This document shows positions 1 through 5,584 of a stretch of 5,584 bases of DNA, one piece after another. The stretch lies in assembly GCA_938016235.1 (NCBI GenBank), contig CALLPU010000043.1, positions 1-5,584 of the forward strand, in the 5' to 3' direction. This DNA comes from an uncultured Granulosicoccus sp. (lineage in GTDB: Bacteria > Pseudomonadota > Gammaproteobacteria > Granulosicoccales > Granulosicoccaceae). A program made the translations under genes and the position numbers. The notes under the pieces were generated by a model, which ran no database searches, was not told the origin of the DNA, and worked only from the letters and a program-made list of their open reading frames with translations. Numbering within the stretch: position 1 is the first letter of the stretch; each line of letters begins with the position of its first letter.

Positions 1-42
1 CAGGACCTGCCTGAACGAGTCATGCAGGCCCAAGATTTCTGA
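1..42 (+). CDS. possible 3' end of an upstream rightward gene (partial)
   Basis: Frame 1 reads 13 codons (QDLPERVMQAQDF) and stops at TGA 40-42. The codons mostly end in C or G, like the genes downstream, so this could be the C-terminus of a gene lying left of the window. It is far too short for a family assignment. Frame 2 is also open through this stretch, but its translation is rich in Arg, Cys and Ser and looks non-coding. A leftward start at ATG 24-22 is another possibility. If the rightward reading is right, this gene converges with the SnoaL-like gene. Confidence 0.25.
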   Translation, partial: QDLPERVMQAQDF

Positions 43-52
43 TCGGAATCGG

Positions 53-69
53 CGGAAAAGGCCTTTCCG
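53..69. terminator. weak hairpin between converging gene ends
   Basis: CGGAAA (53-58) can pair with TTTCCG (64-69) around a 5-base AGGCC loop. An alternative pairing uses TCGGAA (43-48) with TTCCGA (65-70). The hairpin lies between the possible rightward gene end at 42 and the leftward gene end at 142, where a bidirectional terminator would be expected. The stem is only 6 bp and neither strand has a clear T-tract after it, so terminator function is doubtful. Confidence 0.22.
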
Positions 70-141
70 AAAGACTCTGTACACTCAACAAAACTGGTGT
101 CGGCCACATGCCTTATCAAGTTTACGCATTCTGATTACTGC

Positions 142-561
142 TTAGGCAAGGACATCGAGTTTGTCCAGCAAACGCTCCGCGCTATCGTTCCAGACGTCCA
201 TGCTCACTATTTTGTTGTTCTGAATAACAAAGCGATCGATGTATCGATTTCCCTCAAATGCTTCGCCATCAAGCCATTCCCCATACAAGGTACCCAGGCT
301 GTAAACGACAATACCATTCGGGCTTCTACATTCATCGAAGTGGCCAAGCTTCTTTTTTACCCAGGCATAGCGGCTTTGGTTGAATGCCGTCGGTCCTGAT
401 GGATGGTCAAACACTCTGCCACCCGTGAATGTGATGACCACATCATCCGATACGAACGTCGCGGCCAGATCGGGATCTGGCTTCATGGAGGCTTCCAGGT
501 AAAGGCGGACGATTTCAGCCTCTTCGGAAAGTGATTCGAACATGTCGGGTTTGGCGTTCAT
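142..561 (-). CDS. SnoaL-like / NTF2-fold small protein, nuclear transport factor 2 family
   Basis: This is a 139-residue cytosolic protein whose length and pattern fit the SnoaL-like NTF2 superfamily, cone-shaped alpha+beta barrels that serve as small isomerases, hydrolases or ligand-binding proteins. Visible elements are an N-terminal helix (IVRLYLEASMKPDPDLA, residues 17-33), a strand DDVVITFTGGRVF (39-51), a helix around AFNQSRYAWVKKKL (59-72), and the strands SLGTLYGEW (88-96), FEGNRYIDRFVI (102-113) and KIVSMDVWNDS (117-127). The last two give the typical curved sheet. I chose the ATG at 561-559 because GGA lies 6 bases before it and a TATACT -10 box lies just upstream. Longer in-frame starts at 627 or 669 would add a hydrophobic stretch; the one at 669 would also run through the NtrC-type palindrome. 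The gene is divergent from the transporter operon and may act in the same catabolic pathway. No catalytic residue or substrate can be assigned, so the function is unknown beyond the fold. Confidence 0.85.
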   Translation of the reverse strand: MNAKPDMFESLSEEAEIVRLYLEASMKPDPDLAATFVSDDVVITFTGGRVFDHPSGPTAFNQSRYAWVKKKLGHFDECRSPNGIVVYSLGTLYGEWLDGEAFEGNRYIDRFVIQNNKIVSMDVWNDSAERLLDKLDVLA

Positions 562-592
562 ACGAATTCCGTGGGACACAAGGTGACTAGTG

Positions 593-598
593 AGTATA
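593..598 (-). promoter_or_regulatory. candidate sigma-70 -10 box for the SnoaL-like gene
   Basis: On the minus strand the hexamer TATACT differs from TATAAT at one base. It would place a transcript start near 586, about 25 bases before the ATG at 561. No good -35 hexamer is visible at 16-18 bp spacing, so the promoter is weak or activator-dependent. Its position favours the short start at 561 over those at 627 and 669. Confidence 0.3.
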
Positions 599-651
599 AG
601 GATTACGAGAACGATTGCCTGCTGCATCACAGCGCATCGCAGACAAACACT

Positions 652-668
652 TGCACCGCATAAGTGCA
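652..668. promoter_or_regulatory. NtrC-type enhancer site (TGCAC-N7-GTGCA)
   Basis: The sequence TGCACC-GCATA-AGTGCA is a perfect inverted repeat. The arms extend to TTGCAC and GTGCAA (651-669) with a 7-base spacer. The enterobacterial NtrC (NRI) site, as at glnA, has the same TGCAC-N7-GTGCA form, with Y at position 6 and R at position 12; both are met here. The centre lies 97 bases upstream of the start predicted from the -24/-12 promoter, in the usual enhancer range. Only one full site is seen, whereas NtrC often uses two. A LysR-type T-N11-A operator is the main alternative reading. Confidence 0.62.
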
Positions 669-681
669 AACTATGCGTTTT

Positions 682-694
682 CCACTGCTTGATT
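682..694 (-). promoter_or_regulatory. candidate IHF binding site
   Basis: On the minus strand the sequence AATCAA-GCAG-TGG matches the IHF consensus WATCAANNNNTTR at all but one defined base. It is centred near -69, between the NtrC-type palindrome and the -24/-12 promoter, where IHF bends DNA at sigma-54 promoters. An AT-rich stretch (about 689-728) adjoins it. The consensus is short and degenerate, so the support comes mainly from position. Confidence 0.4.
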
Positions 695-730
695 TACGCT
701 ATCTAATTGCTTTTACTACGTATATCAACA

Positions 731-745
731 TGGCATGTGCATTGC
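731..745 (+). promoter_or_regulatory. sigma-54 (RpoN) -24/-12 promoter of the transporter operon
   Basis: TGGCATG (731-737), four bases, then TTGC (742-745) matches the sigma-54 consensus TGGCACG-N4-TTGC with a single C-to-T change. The invariant GG (732-733) and GC (744-745) have the exact 10-base separation. With C745 as -12, transcription would begin at A757, giving a 26-base leader that contains the ribosome site (772-776) before the ATG at 783. Sigma-54 promoters need an enhancer-binding ATPase, and an NtrC-type palindrome lies upstream at 652-668. No convincing sigma-70 promoter was seen in the same interval. Confidence 0.65.
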
Positions 746-771
746 GCTCCACACAGACTTATACAGCCCTC

Positions 772-776
772 AGGAG
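772..776 (+). promoter_or_regulatory. strong Shine-Dalgarno site deciding the start at 783
   Basis: AGGAG lies 6 bases before the ATG at 783. The earlier in-frame ATG at 735 falls inside the -24/-12 promoter, upstream of the predicted transcript start, and has no such site. The start at 783 also places the signal peptide near the N-terminus. Confidence 0.85.
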
Positions 777-782
777 AACAGC

Positions 783-1988
783 ATGTGTAACACCAGCGAC
801 CGTCATACAGAAAGAAGGCAGCTGCCCGTCAGTCGGGCATTCGGAACAATGGCCTTGGCAGCGTTCATGTTCTTTGCTGGAAGTGCCAGTGCTCAGGAGA
901 GCATCAAAATCGGGCTTGTAGCCGCGCTCAGTGGTCAGTCCGCAAAATCAGGCGAAGCCATCACTCGCGGACTGACCATCGCCATCGATGAAATCAATGC
1001 GCGTGGCGGGGTTTTGGGAAAACCCATAGAACTGATCAGTCGCGATGACGAGAGTAATCCGGGCAAAGGCCTTACCGCGGCACGGGAGCTGGTTCAACGG
1101 GAAGGCGTTGCAGCCATCATTGGTGGCCTCGATACACCCGTCTCCTTTGCGATCGTCCCGTTTGCCAACCAGATGAAGGTGCCTTTTGTTGGCCCTTGGG
1201 CGGCAGGCACCGGCATCACCTTCAATGGTGCAGAAGAGAATTACATTTTCAGGGTTTCTGCGGTTGATGAATACGTTGACGAGGCCATCACGGAGTATCT
1301 GATTACTCGGTATGGTGCCAAAAAGCCCGGCATGATACTGATCAACAATCCTTGGGGTGAATCCAACGAGAAGGGCCTGACCAAGGCACTCGAAAAGCGC
1401 AACATGGATCACGCAGGCATTGAAAAATTCGAGTCTACCGATATCGATGTGACTCCACAGTTAACTCGTTTGAAAAACGCCGGCGCTGACTCACTATTCC
1501 TGGTTGCTAACGTTGCCCCTTCCGCGCAAGTGGTGAAGTCTCTGGACAGAATGGGATGGGATGTGCCCATCGCCTCTCACTGGGGTCCAGCCGGTGGCAG
1601 GTTCACCGAACTTGCCGGGCCCAGCGGAGAGAAGGTGCATTTCATCCAGACCTACAGCTTCACCGGAGAGTTAAATGCCAAAGGCCAAGCTGTGCTTGAC
1701 GCTCTACAGGAACGATTTCCAGAAATCAAAAGCATTGCTGATGTCACACCCGCTGTCGGTATAGCCAACGCTTATGACGCCATGTTGCTACTGTCTGCAG
1801 CCATCGAGAAAGCAGGCTCCACTGACGGCCCGGCTATCCGACAGGCCATGTATGACATTGAGAATATAGAAGGCTTGATCAAGACTTATACTGATCCGTT
1901 CAGTCCAGACAATCAGGATGCGCTGGGACCGGAGGATTACATCTTTACCAACTTCGTGAACGGCGAAATACTGCCATTGGACTTCTAG
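783..1988 (+). CDS. periplasmic substrate-binding protein of a Liv/HAAT-type ABC transporter
   Basis: This 401-residue exported protein captures the solute and delivers it to the membrane complex encoded downstream. The N-terminus is a signal peptide: a long polar n-region with Arg residues (7, 11, 12, 18), a hydrophobic core (about 22-33) and an ASA|QE cleavage site after residue 37. There is no lipobox. The mature part is a type I periplasmic binding fold of the Peripla_BP_6 / leucine-binding family. IKIGLVAALSG (41-51) is followed by the typical GEAITRGLTIAIDEINARGGVLGKPIEL helix and turn (57-84), RDDESNP (87-93), AAIIGG (110-115) and a second lobe beginning near MILINNPWGES. Length is normal for the family. 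It is the first gene of the operon, 31 bases before the LivH gene. Family members bind branched-chain amino acids, amides, urea, aromatic acids and more, so the substrate cannot be named. The nitrogen-control promoter and downstream amidohydrolase gene suggest a nitrogenous compound (inference). Confidence 0.93.
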   Translation: MCNTSDRHTERRQLPVSRAFGTMALAAFMFFAGSASAQESIKIGLVAALSGQSAKSGEAITRGLTIAIDEINARGGVLGKPIELISRDDESNPGKGLTAARELVQREGVAAIIGGLDTPVSFAIVPFANQMKVPFVGPWAAGTGITFNGAEENYIFRVSAVDEYVDEAITEYLITRYGAKKPGMILINNPWGESNEKGLTKALEKRNMDHAGIEKFESTDIDVTPQLTRLKNAGADSLFLVANVAPSAQVVKSLDRMGWDVPIASHWGPAGGRFTELAGPSGEKVHFIQTYSFTGELNAKGQAVLDALQERFPEIKSIADVTPAVGIANAYDAMLLLSAAIEKAGSTDGPAIRQAMYDIENIEGLIKTYTDPFSPDNQDALGPEDYIFTNFVNGEILPLDF

Positions 1989-2006
1989 TGATCTATAGCT
2001 AACAGG

Positions 2007-2017
2007 CAGGAAACCTG
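2007..2017 (+). promoter_or_regulatory. ribosome site of livH inside a mini-hairpin
   Basis: AGGA (2008-2011) lies 8 bases before the ATG at 2020 and serves as the ribosome site. CAGG (2007-2010) can pair with CCTG (2014-2017) around an AAA loop, which would cover part of this site. The stem is only 4 bp, so any damping of livH translation relative to the binding protein would be mild. The site is real; regulation by the hairpin is speculative. Confidence 0.45.
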
Positions 2018-2019
2018 AC

Positions 2020-2895
2020 ATGACGCTATTCACTATGGCTGTGGTGACAGGCCTGGCCTTAGGTAGTATTTACGGGCTGATTGCACTGGGCTTCCAGATC
2101 ACCTATTCCGTTTCAGGCACAGTCAATTTCGCCCAAGGCAGTGTGGTAATGCTGGGTGCTGTCAGCGGATACATGATCTATCAGGTAAGCGGGGATATGC
2201 CATGGATCGCGTATCCGCTCGCTTTGCTCGTGTGTGGAATCGCCGGTGCTGTCATTGAAGCCGTGCTGGTGCGCCCCTTTGCGAAGCGCGGTAACGAGGG
2301 CTGGTTGATGGCGACCGTTGCAGGTGGCATCCTGCTGGACAACACAGCACTATTTACGTTTGGAAACGAGCCTCGTACTTTCCCTTCATCGCTGGTTAAC
2401 GACACAGTACAAATTGCTAATGTGGGTTTGTATCCGCTGCAATTGGTGATTCCGCTGGTCACCTTGAGTATCGCCATTATTCTTCACGTGCTCTTCAGAC
2501 GCACACAGCAGGGCACTGCGTTGCTGGCTGTTGTACAGAATGCAAGCGCCGCCTCATTGATGGGAATCAACACACAGCGAATGATAACCGCCTCTTACGT
2601 CCTGTCTGGAATGCTGGCAGGCCTGGCCGGCTTGTTAATAGCACCACTGGCTTCTGTCCACTCAGAGATGGGCGTTTTGTTTGGCTTGAAGGCGTTCGCA
2701 GTTGCGATCCTGGGTGGAATGACCTCAGCGTCTGGAATCATGGTTGCCGGACTCATTTACGGCATCACGGAAGCGCTTGTTACCAGCTACTTCGGTTCGT
2801 CATTTACGTCTATTGTCGTGTTTGCGGCCGTTATTGCCATACTGGTGTTAAAACCCAATGGCCTGTTTGGACGTTCGGGGGTAAACAAGGTATGA
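2020..2895 (+). CDS. livH: LivH-type inner-membrane permease of the HAAT ABC transporter
   Basis: This 291-residue integral membrane protein forms half of the translocation channel, partnering the LivM part of the next gene product. The N-terminus GLALGSIYGLIALGFQITYSVSGTVNFAQG (11-40) is the LivH hallmark. Hydrophobic segments recur at about 5-30, 38-55, 62-84, 95-113, 138-159, 189-211, 223-248 and 262-277. The cytoplasmic coupling loop that docks on the ATPases is recognisable at QQGTALLAVVQNASAASLMGIN (163-184). The end KPNGLFGR (278-285) is also typical. Length is normal. The start is supported by AGGA 8 bases upstream and by the family N-terminus. The stop overlaps the next start by four bases (ATGA, 2892-2895), a sign of translational coupling with the fusion gene. 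The symbol refers to the family; leucine transport is not implied. Confidence 0.94.
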   Translation: MTLFTMAVVTGLALGSIYGLIALGFQITYSVSGTVNFAQGSVVMLGAVSGYMIYQVSGDMPWIAYPLALLVCGIAGAVIEAVLVRPFAKRGNEGWLMATVAGGILLDNTALFTFGNEPRTFPSSLVNDTVQIANVGLYPLQLVIPLVTLSIAIILHVLFRRTQQGTALLAVVQNASAASLMGINTQRMITASYVLSGMLAGLAGLLIAPLASVHSEMGVLFGLKAFAVAILGGMTSASGIMVAGLIYGITEALVTSYFGSSFTSIVVFAAVIAILVLKPNGLFGRSGVNKV

Positions 2896-5402
2896 CCCAA
2901 CACCATAGGGCGCCCCTCCTCTCCTCTCCCAACGTGCAGGTACCTGTTTTATTAGGTAGCTTGTTGCTTGGTGCTATCGCTCTGGCGTTGGCCGCAAGTT
3001 CCGGATATACGCATTTTGTCATCTCACTGGTTGCGATCAGCACCATAACCGGTGTGGGTCTGAATATTCTCTACGGCCTAACCGGCATGATTTCATTTGG
3101 ACACATTGCGTTTCAAGCCATAGGCGCCTATACGTGCGCCATCCTGATGCTCAACGATGCCAGCTTCCTTATTGCTCTGTTGGTGTCTGCCGCACTGACT
3201 GGTTTGGCCGGACTACTATTAGCGCTTCCGGCAGTGCGTGTTGCCGGGCCTTTTCTTGCCATGGTCACCATCGCGTTTTTCTTTGTTATCGAACACGGAA
3301 TCATTGAATGGCGAAGTCTGACAGGCGGACAAAATGGTCTTTTCGGTTTTCCACCTGTTTCCATAGCCGGTTATACCTTGTCGGAGCGTGATCTATCGAT
3401 TTTCGCGTCATGCTGTGCATTTCTTTCTCTGTTCGCATTCCACCGAATCTCCCGAAGCGGCTGGGGACTTGCCATGAAAGGCGTTCGGGATGCGGAAATC
3501 GCCTCAAGTTCCCTGGGCTTGAACACGCGGAATGTAAAGATAATGGCGTTTGGGTTATCCGCGGTATTCGCGGGAATTGCGGGGGCTATCTACACCCCTC
3601 TTATCATGTTCATAGCCCCAAGTAATTTTCCGTTTTCCGATTCCATATTGGCGCTTTTCGCCGTTATTCTCGGTGGTACCGGCGCTACACTCGGGCCACT
3701 ACTTGGCTCGTTTGTTACCGTGATGCTTCCCGAGCTGTTGTCCGAGCTGGCGCAATATCGCCTGCTGTTTTTCGGGGCACTGATGTTGGCGGTCCTGTTA
3801 ATAGCCCCCAGCGGAGTGTCAGGGCTACTGGCCCGCCTTCTTCCAAAAAGCCTACCTGTTTTTGACGAACCCGACGCAGATACAGCCTCGCGCTGGTTGT
3901 CGAATGCCGTGGCAGCTCAGGACCTGACCGTAAAACAAGTCTGTATTGCTTTCGGAGGTCTGCAAGCTGTTGACAACGTCAGCTTCGTTGCCAGATCCGG
4001 AAAGATACTGAGTGTCATCGGACCGAATGGCGCTGGAAAAACCACGGTATTGAATATGGTCAGTGGCTTCTACAAGCCTGACACTGGCGAGGTTTGCATA
4101 CAAGGCTGCGACATTGCCGGCCAACCCGCTCACAGCGTGAGTCAGCGCGGCATAGCTCGTACATACCAGACGACACGCCTGTACGAAAAACTGACCGTGC
4201 TGGAAAACGTGTTCTCTGGACTGCAGCACGGCAAACTGGGCAAGCCGTTTGAATCCCTGGATACCCAATCAAGAACTCAACTGGCTATCGGACTGTTGCG
4301 CTACTCTGGCTACCGTGGGAACCCAGACGTACTCGCCGGAAGCCTTCCACACGTGGATCGGCGGTTTGTGGAAATAGCTCGTGCGCTTGCGACGGCTCCC
4401 AGCGTGCTGTTGCTGGACGAGCCTGCCGCCGGGCTAATGCGCGCCGACAAGGAACAACTTGCCCATACGTTAAAAGATATTGCATCGCTGGGAATCAGCG
4501 TGTTGCTGGTAGAACATGACATGACGCTGGTCATGGGTATTTCCGACGATATTCTTGTACTGGATGCCGGAAAACCTATCGCGTTCGGCGTACCAGAGGC
4601 GGTGCGCCAAAACCCGCAGGTACTGGCAGCCTACCTTGGTAACGCCGACTTCTCCGCCCCAGCACGAGCCACGACACTACCAACAGATGCCGAAACGCTC
4701 ATGAGCATCAGGCATCTATCGGCGGGTTACGGTGCGGCGCCAGTGTTGCACAAGGTGTCATTTGACATTTTGCAGGGAGAGCTGATTGCCATTCTCGGTG
4801 CTAACGGTGCGGGAAAATCCACTCTGATGTCCACACTGTCCGGAATGCTCCGCATCAGTTCTGGTGAAATCATCCTTAAAAACCAACCTGTTCAAAATCT
4901 ACCCGCGCACGACATGGTTGCTCACGGATTGGTGCTGGTACCCGAAGGCCGCCAGGTGTTTCCTGAACTCAGCGTTCTGCAGAATATCAAGCTGGGCGCT
5001 TACAAACGAAAAGACTCGGTAGCACAAGCAGAATTAGAGGGAATTCTGAATCGCTTTCCACGTCTGAAAGATCGCTTGCATAATCGGGCAGGATTGTTAA
5101 GTGGCGGCGAACAGCAGATGCTGGCTATTGCCAGGGGACTGATGGCCAAACCTGATATTCTCCTGCTTGACGAACCTTCTCTGGGGCTTGCGCCATCAAT
5201 GGTGGCCGAACTGTATTTGATACTTGCAAGGCTTCGGGATGATGGAGTAACCATCTTGTTGGTTGACCAGGTTGCAACACTTGCCCTGGATATTGCTGAT
5301 CGTGCTTACGTTATGGAACAAGGTGCGATCGTGGCACAGGGCAGCAGTGAATCCATTCGTCAGGACAAGATGCTGGCATCGGCCTATCTGGGTGCGGCGT
5401 AA
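2892..5402 (+). CDS. LivM-LivG-LivF triple fusion: permease with two ATPase domains
   Basis: A single 836-residue polypeptide combines three normally separate HAAT transporter subunits. Residues 1 to about 315 are a LivM permease with about nine hydrophobic segments and the coupling loop WGLAMKGVRDAEIASSSLGLN (191-211). A polar linker (about 318-343) leads to a LivG-type ATPase (344-583): Walker A GPNGAGKT (377-384), Q-loop Q426, Walker B LLLDEP (506-511, catalytic E510) and H-loop H542. Its signature is SLPHVDRR (484-491), where LivG proteins usually have LPYGQ or LSYGQ. A second linker (about 584-603) leads to a LivF-type ATPase (604-836): Walker A GANGAGKST (636-644), VPEGR at the Q-loop (683-687), signature LSGGE (736-740), Walker B LLLDEP (757-762, E761) and VDQ at the H-loop (791-793), close to the VEQ common in LivF. 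The frame is open throughout. M604 (base 4701) coincides with a normal LivF start but has no ribosome site. The LivG half has no plausible internal start. This protein plus LivH would supply both permeases and both ATPases, so the complex needs only one copy of each. The start overlaps the livH stop (ATGA). Confidence 0.93.
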   Translation: MTQHHRAPLLSSPNVQVPVLLGSLLLGAIALALAASSGYTHFVISLVAISTITGVGLNILYGLTGMISFGHIAFQAIGAYTCAILMLNDASFLIALLVSAALTGLAGLLLALPAVRVAGPFLAMVTIAFFFVIEHGIIEWRSLTGGQNGLFGFPPVSIAGYTLSERDLSIFASCCAFLSLFAFHRISRSGWGLAMKGVRDAEIASSSLGLNTRNVKIMAFGLSAVFAGIAGAIYTPLIMFIAPSNFPFSDSILALFAVILGGTGATLGPLLGSFVTVMLPELLSELAQYRLLFFGALMLAVLLIAPSGVSGLLARLLPKSLPVFDEPDADTASRWLSNAVAAQDLTVKQVCIAFGGLQAVDNVSFVARSGKILSVIGPNGAGKTTVLNMVSGFYKPDTGEVCIQGCDIAGQPAHSVSQRGIARTYQTTRLYEKLTVLENVFSGLQHGKLGKPFESLDTQSRTQLAIGLLRYSGYRGNPDVLAGSLPHVDRRFVEIARALATAPSVLLLDEPAAGLMRADKEQLAHTLKDIASLGISVLLVEHDMTLVMGISDDILVLDAGKPIAFGVPEAVRQNPQVLAAYLGNADFSAPARATTLPTDAETLMSIRHLSAGYGAAPVLHKVSFDILQGELIAILGANGAGKSTLMSTLSGMLRISSGEIILKNQPVQNLPAHDMVAHGLVLVPEGRQVFPELSVLQNIKLGAYKRKDSVAQAELEGILNRFPRLKDRLHNRAGLLSGGEQQMLAIARGLMAKPDILLLDEPSLGLAPSMVAELYLILARLRDDGVTILLVDQVATLALDIADRAYVMEQGAIVAQGSSESIRQDKMLASAYLGAA

Positions 5403-5447
5403 CATCCCGACGTTAAACCGCTTTTCATAACCCGATCTTTTAACACC

Positions 5448-5584
5448 ATGCCAGACTTTGTATTCAGAAACGCGACACTGATCGGTCACTCAACCACTCT
5501 GGATGTCGAGGTTTCTGGTCATTCCATCACTCAAGTGCGTGCCAACATTGTCAATTCAGCGGATGCGACCGAAGTCGATCTGGA
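5448..5584 (+). CDS. amidohydrolase / cytosine-deaminase-like protein, N-terminal fragment
   Basis: Only the first 45 codons lie in the window. The product starts MPDFVFRNATLIGH and continues with STTLDVEVSGHSITQVRANI. This resembles the N-terminal beta-sandwich of the amidohydrolase superfamily (cytosine deaminase, dihydropyrimidinase and N-acyl-D-amino-acid deacylase types), which typically reads 'll(I/R)NAtl..g...vDi.v..grI..I...i'. The HxH metal-binding motif would follow shortly beyond the window, so catalytic competence cannot be judged. The ATG at 5448 is the only start codon in this frame after the transporter stop at 5402. No good ribosome site precedes it, so the gene may rely on coupling or have weak initiation. 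The 45-base gap without a terminator puts it in the transporter operon. The enzyme probably hydrolyses or deaminates the imported compound (inference). Confidence 0.7.
   Translation, partial: MPDFVFRNATLIGHSTTLDVEVSGHSITQVRANIVNSADATEVDL

Noticed and set aside
97..399. Rightward 100-codon open frame beginning with GTG
   Set aside because: It lies antisense to the SnoaL-like gene, whose translation shows a clear family pattern. The rightward translation has none and no ribosome site.
562..669. Longer N-terminus of the SnoaL-like protein starting at 669 or 627, with a hydrophobic segment
   Set aside because: The extension from 669 would cover the NtrC-type palindrome, and neither start has a ribosome site. 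The candidate -10 box lies downstream of both, and the family normally lacks this segment. A membrane-anchored form starting at 627 is not fully excluded.
735..782. Upstream ATG at 735 for the substrate-binding protein
   Set aside because: It overlaps the -24/-12 promoter and lacks a ribosome site, while AGGAG precedes the ATG at 783. It would also bury the signal peptide behind about 16 extra polar residues.
948..1412. Leftward 154-codon open frame inside the binding-protein gene
   Set aside because: It is fully covered by a well-supported gene in the other direction and its translation has no family pattern.
3852..4268. Leftward open frames opposite the LivG half
   Set aside because: They overlap the conserved Walker A and Q-loop coding region of the fusion gene and show no recognisable protein features.
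5400..5447. Open frame from the transporter TAA straight into the amidohydrolase start, suggesting stop-codon readthrough
   Set aside because: Only 15 sense codons separate the stop from the next ATG, so a stop-free gap is not surprising by chance. TAA is an efficient stop and no readthrough signal is visible.
5196..5489. Leftward 97-codon open frame over the end of the fusion gene
   Set aside because: It is antisense to the LivF C-terminus and the amidohydrolase start. Its composition is unlike a folded protein and it has no ribosome site.
1..5584. CRISPR array, tRNA/rRNA genes, insertion-sequence ends or long repeats
   Set aside because: No spaced direct repeats, tRNA-like cloverleaf, terminal inverted repeats or transposase motifs were seen by eye. 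The genes form one continuous operon with no sign of a mobile element.

Overview
The window is about 5.6 kb of compact bacterial DNA of roughly balanced base composition. It looks like Pseudomonadota, possibly a gammaproteobacterium. The evidence is the Liv-type (HAAT) ABC transporter, strong AGGAG-type ribosome sites, and an intergenic region that matches the enterobacterial NtrC / IHF / sigma-54 promoter layout. The genus cannot be told from the sequence.

Layout. Positions 1-42 may be the last 13 codons of a rightward gene. Positions 43-141 are a short spacer with a small hairpin between converging gene ends. A leftward gene (561 to 142) encodes a small SnoaL/NTF2-like protein. The divergent intergenic region 562-782 is unusually informative. 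It holds a perfect TGCAC-N7-GTGCA palindrome of NtrC type (652-668), an IHF-like site (682-694) and a -24/-12 sigma-54 promoter (731-745), all spaced as expected for a nitrogen-regulated promoter. A strong ribosome-binding site and the first operon gene at 783 follow.

The rightward operon encodes a periplasmic substrate-binding protein (783-1988), a LivH-type permease (2020-2895), and one 836-residue polypeptide (2892-5402) that fuses the LivM permease, LivG ATPase and LivF ATPase in that order. After 45 bases comes the start of an amidohydrolase/cytosine-deaminase-like gene (5448 onward), cut by the window edge.

How the parts fit. The binding protein captures a small, probably nitrogen-containing solute in the periplasm. 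LivH plus the LivMGF fusion forms the ATP-driven channel, so the usual five-gene system is reduced to three genes. The amidohydrolase probably attacks the imported compound. The NtrC/sigma-54 control region suggests that the pathway is a nitrogen-scavenging route switched on when nitrogen is short. The substrate is not known and need not be a branched-chain amino acid.

The two most notable points are the nitrogen-control promoter and the triple fusion. In the fusion, the first ATPase has lost its signature motif (LPHVD instead of an LSGGQ/LPYGQ-like motif), while the second keeps LSGGE. This predicts one complete and one degenerate ATP site.
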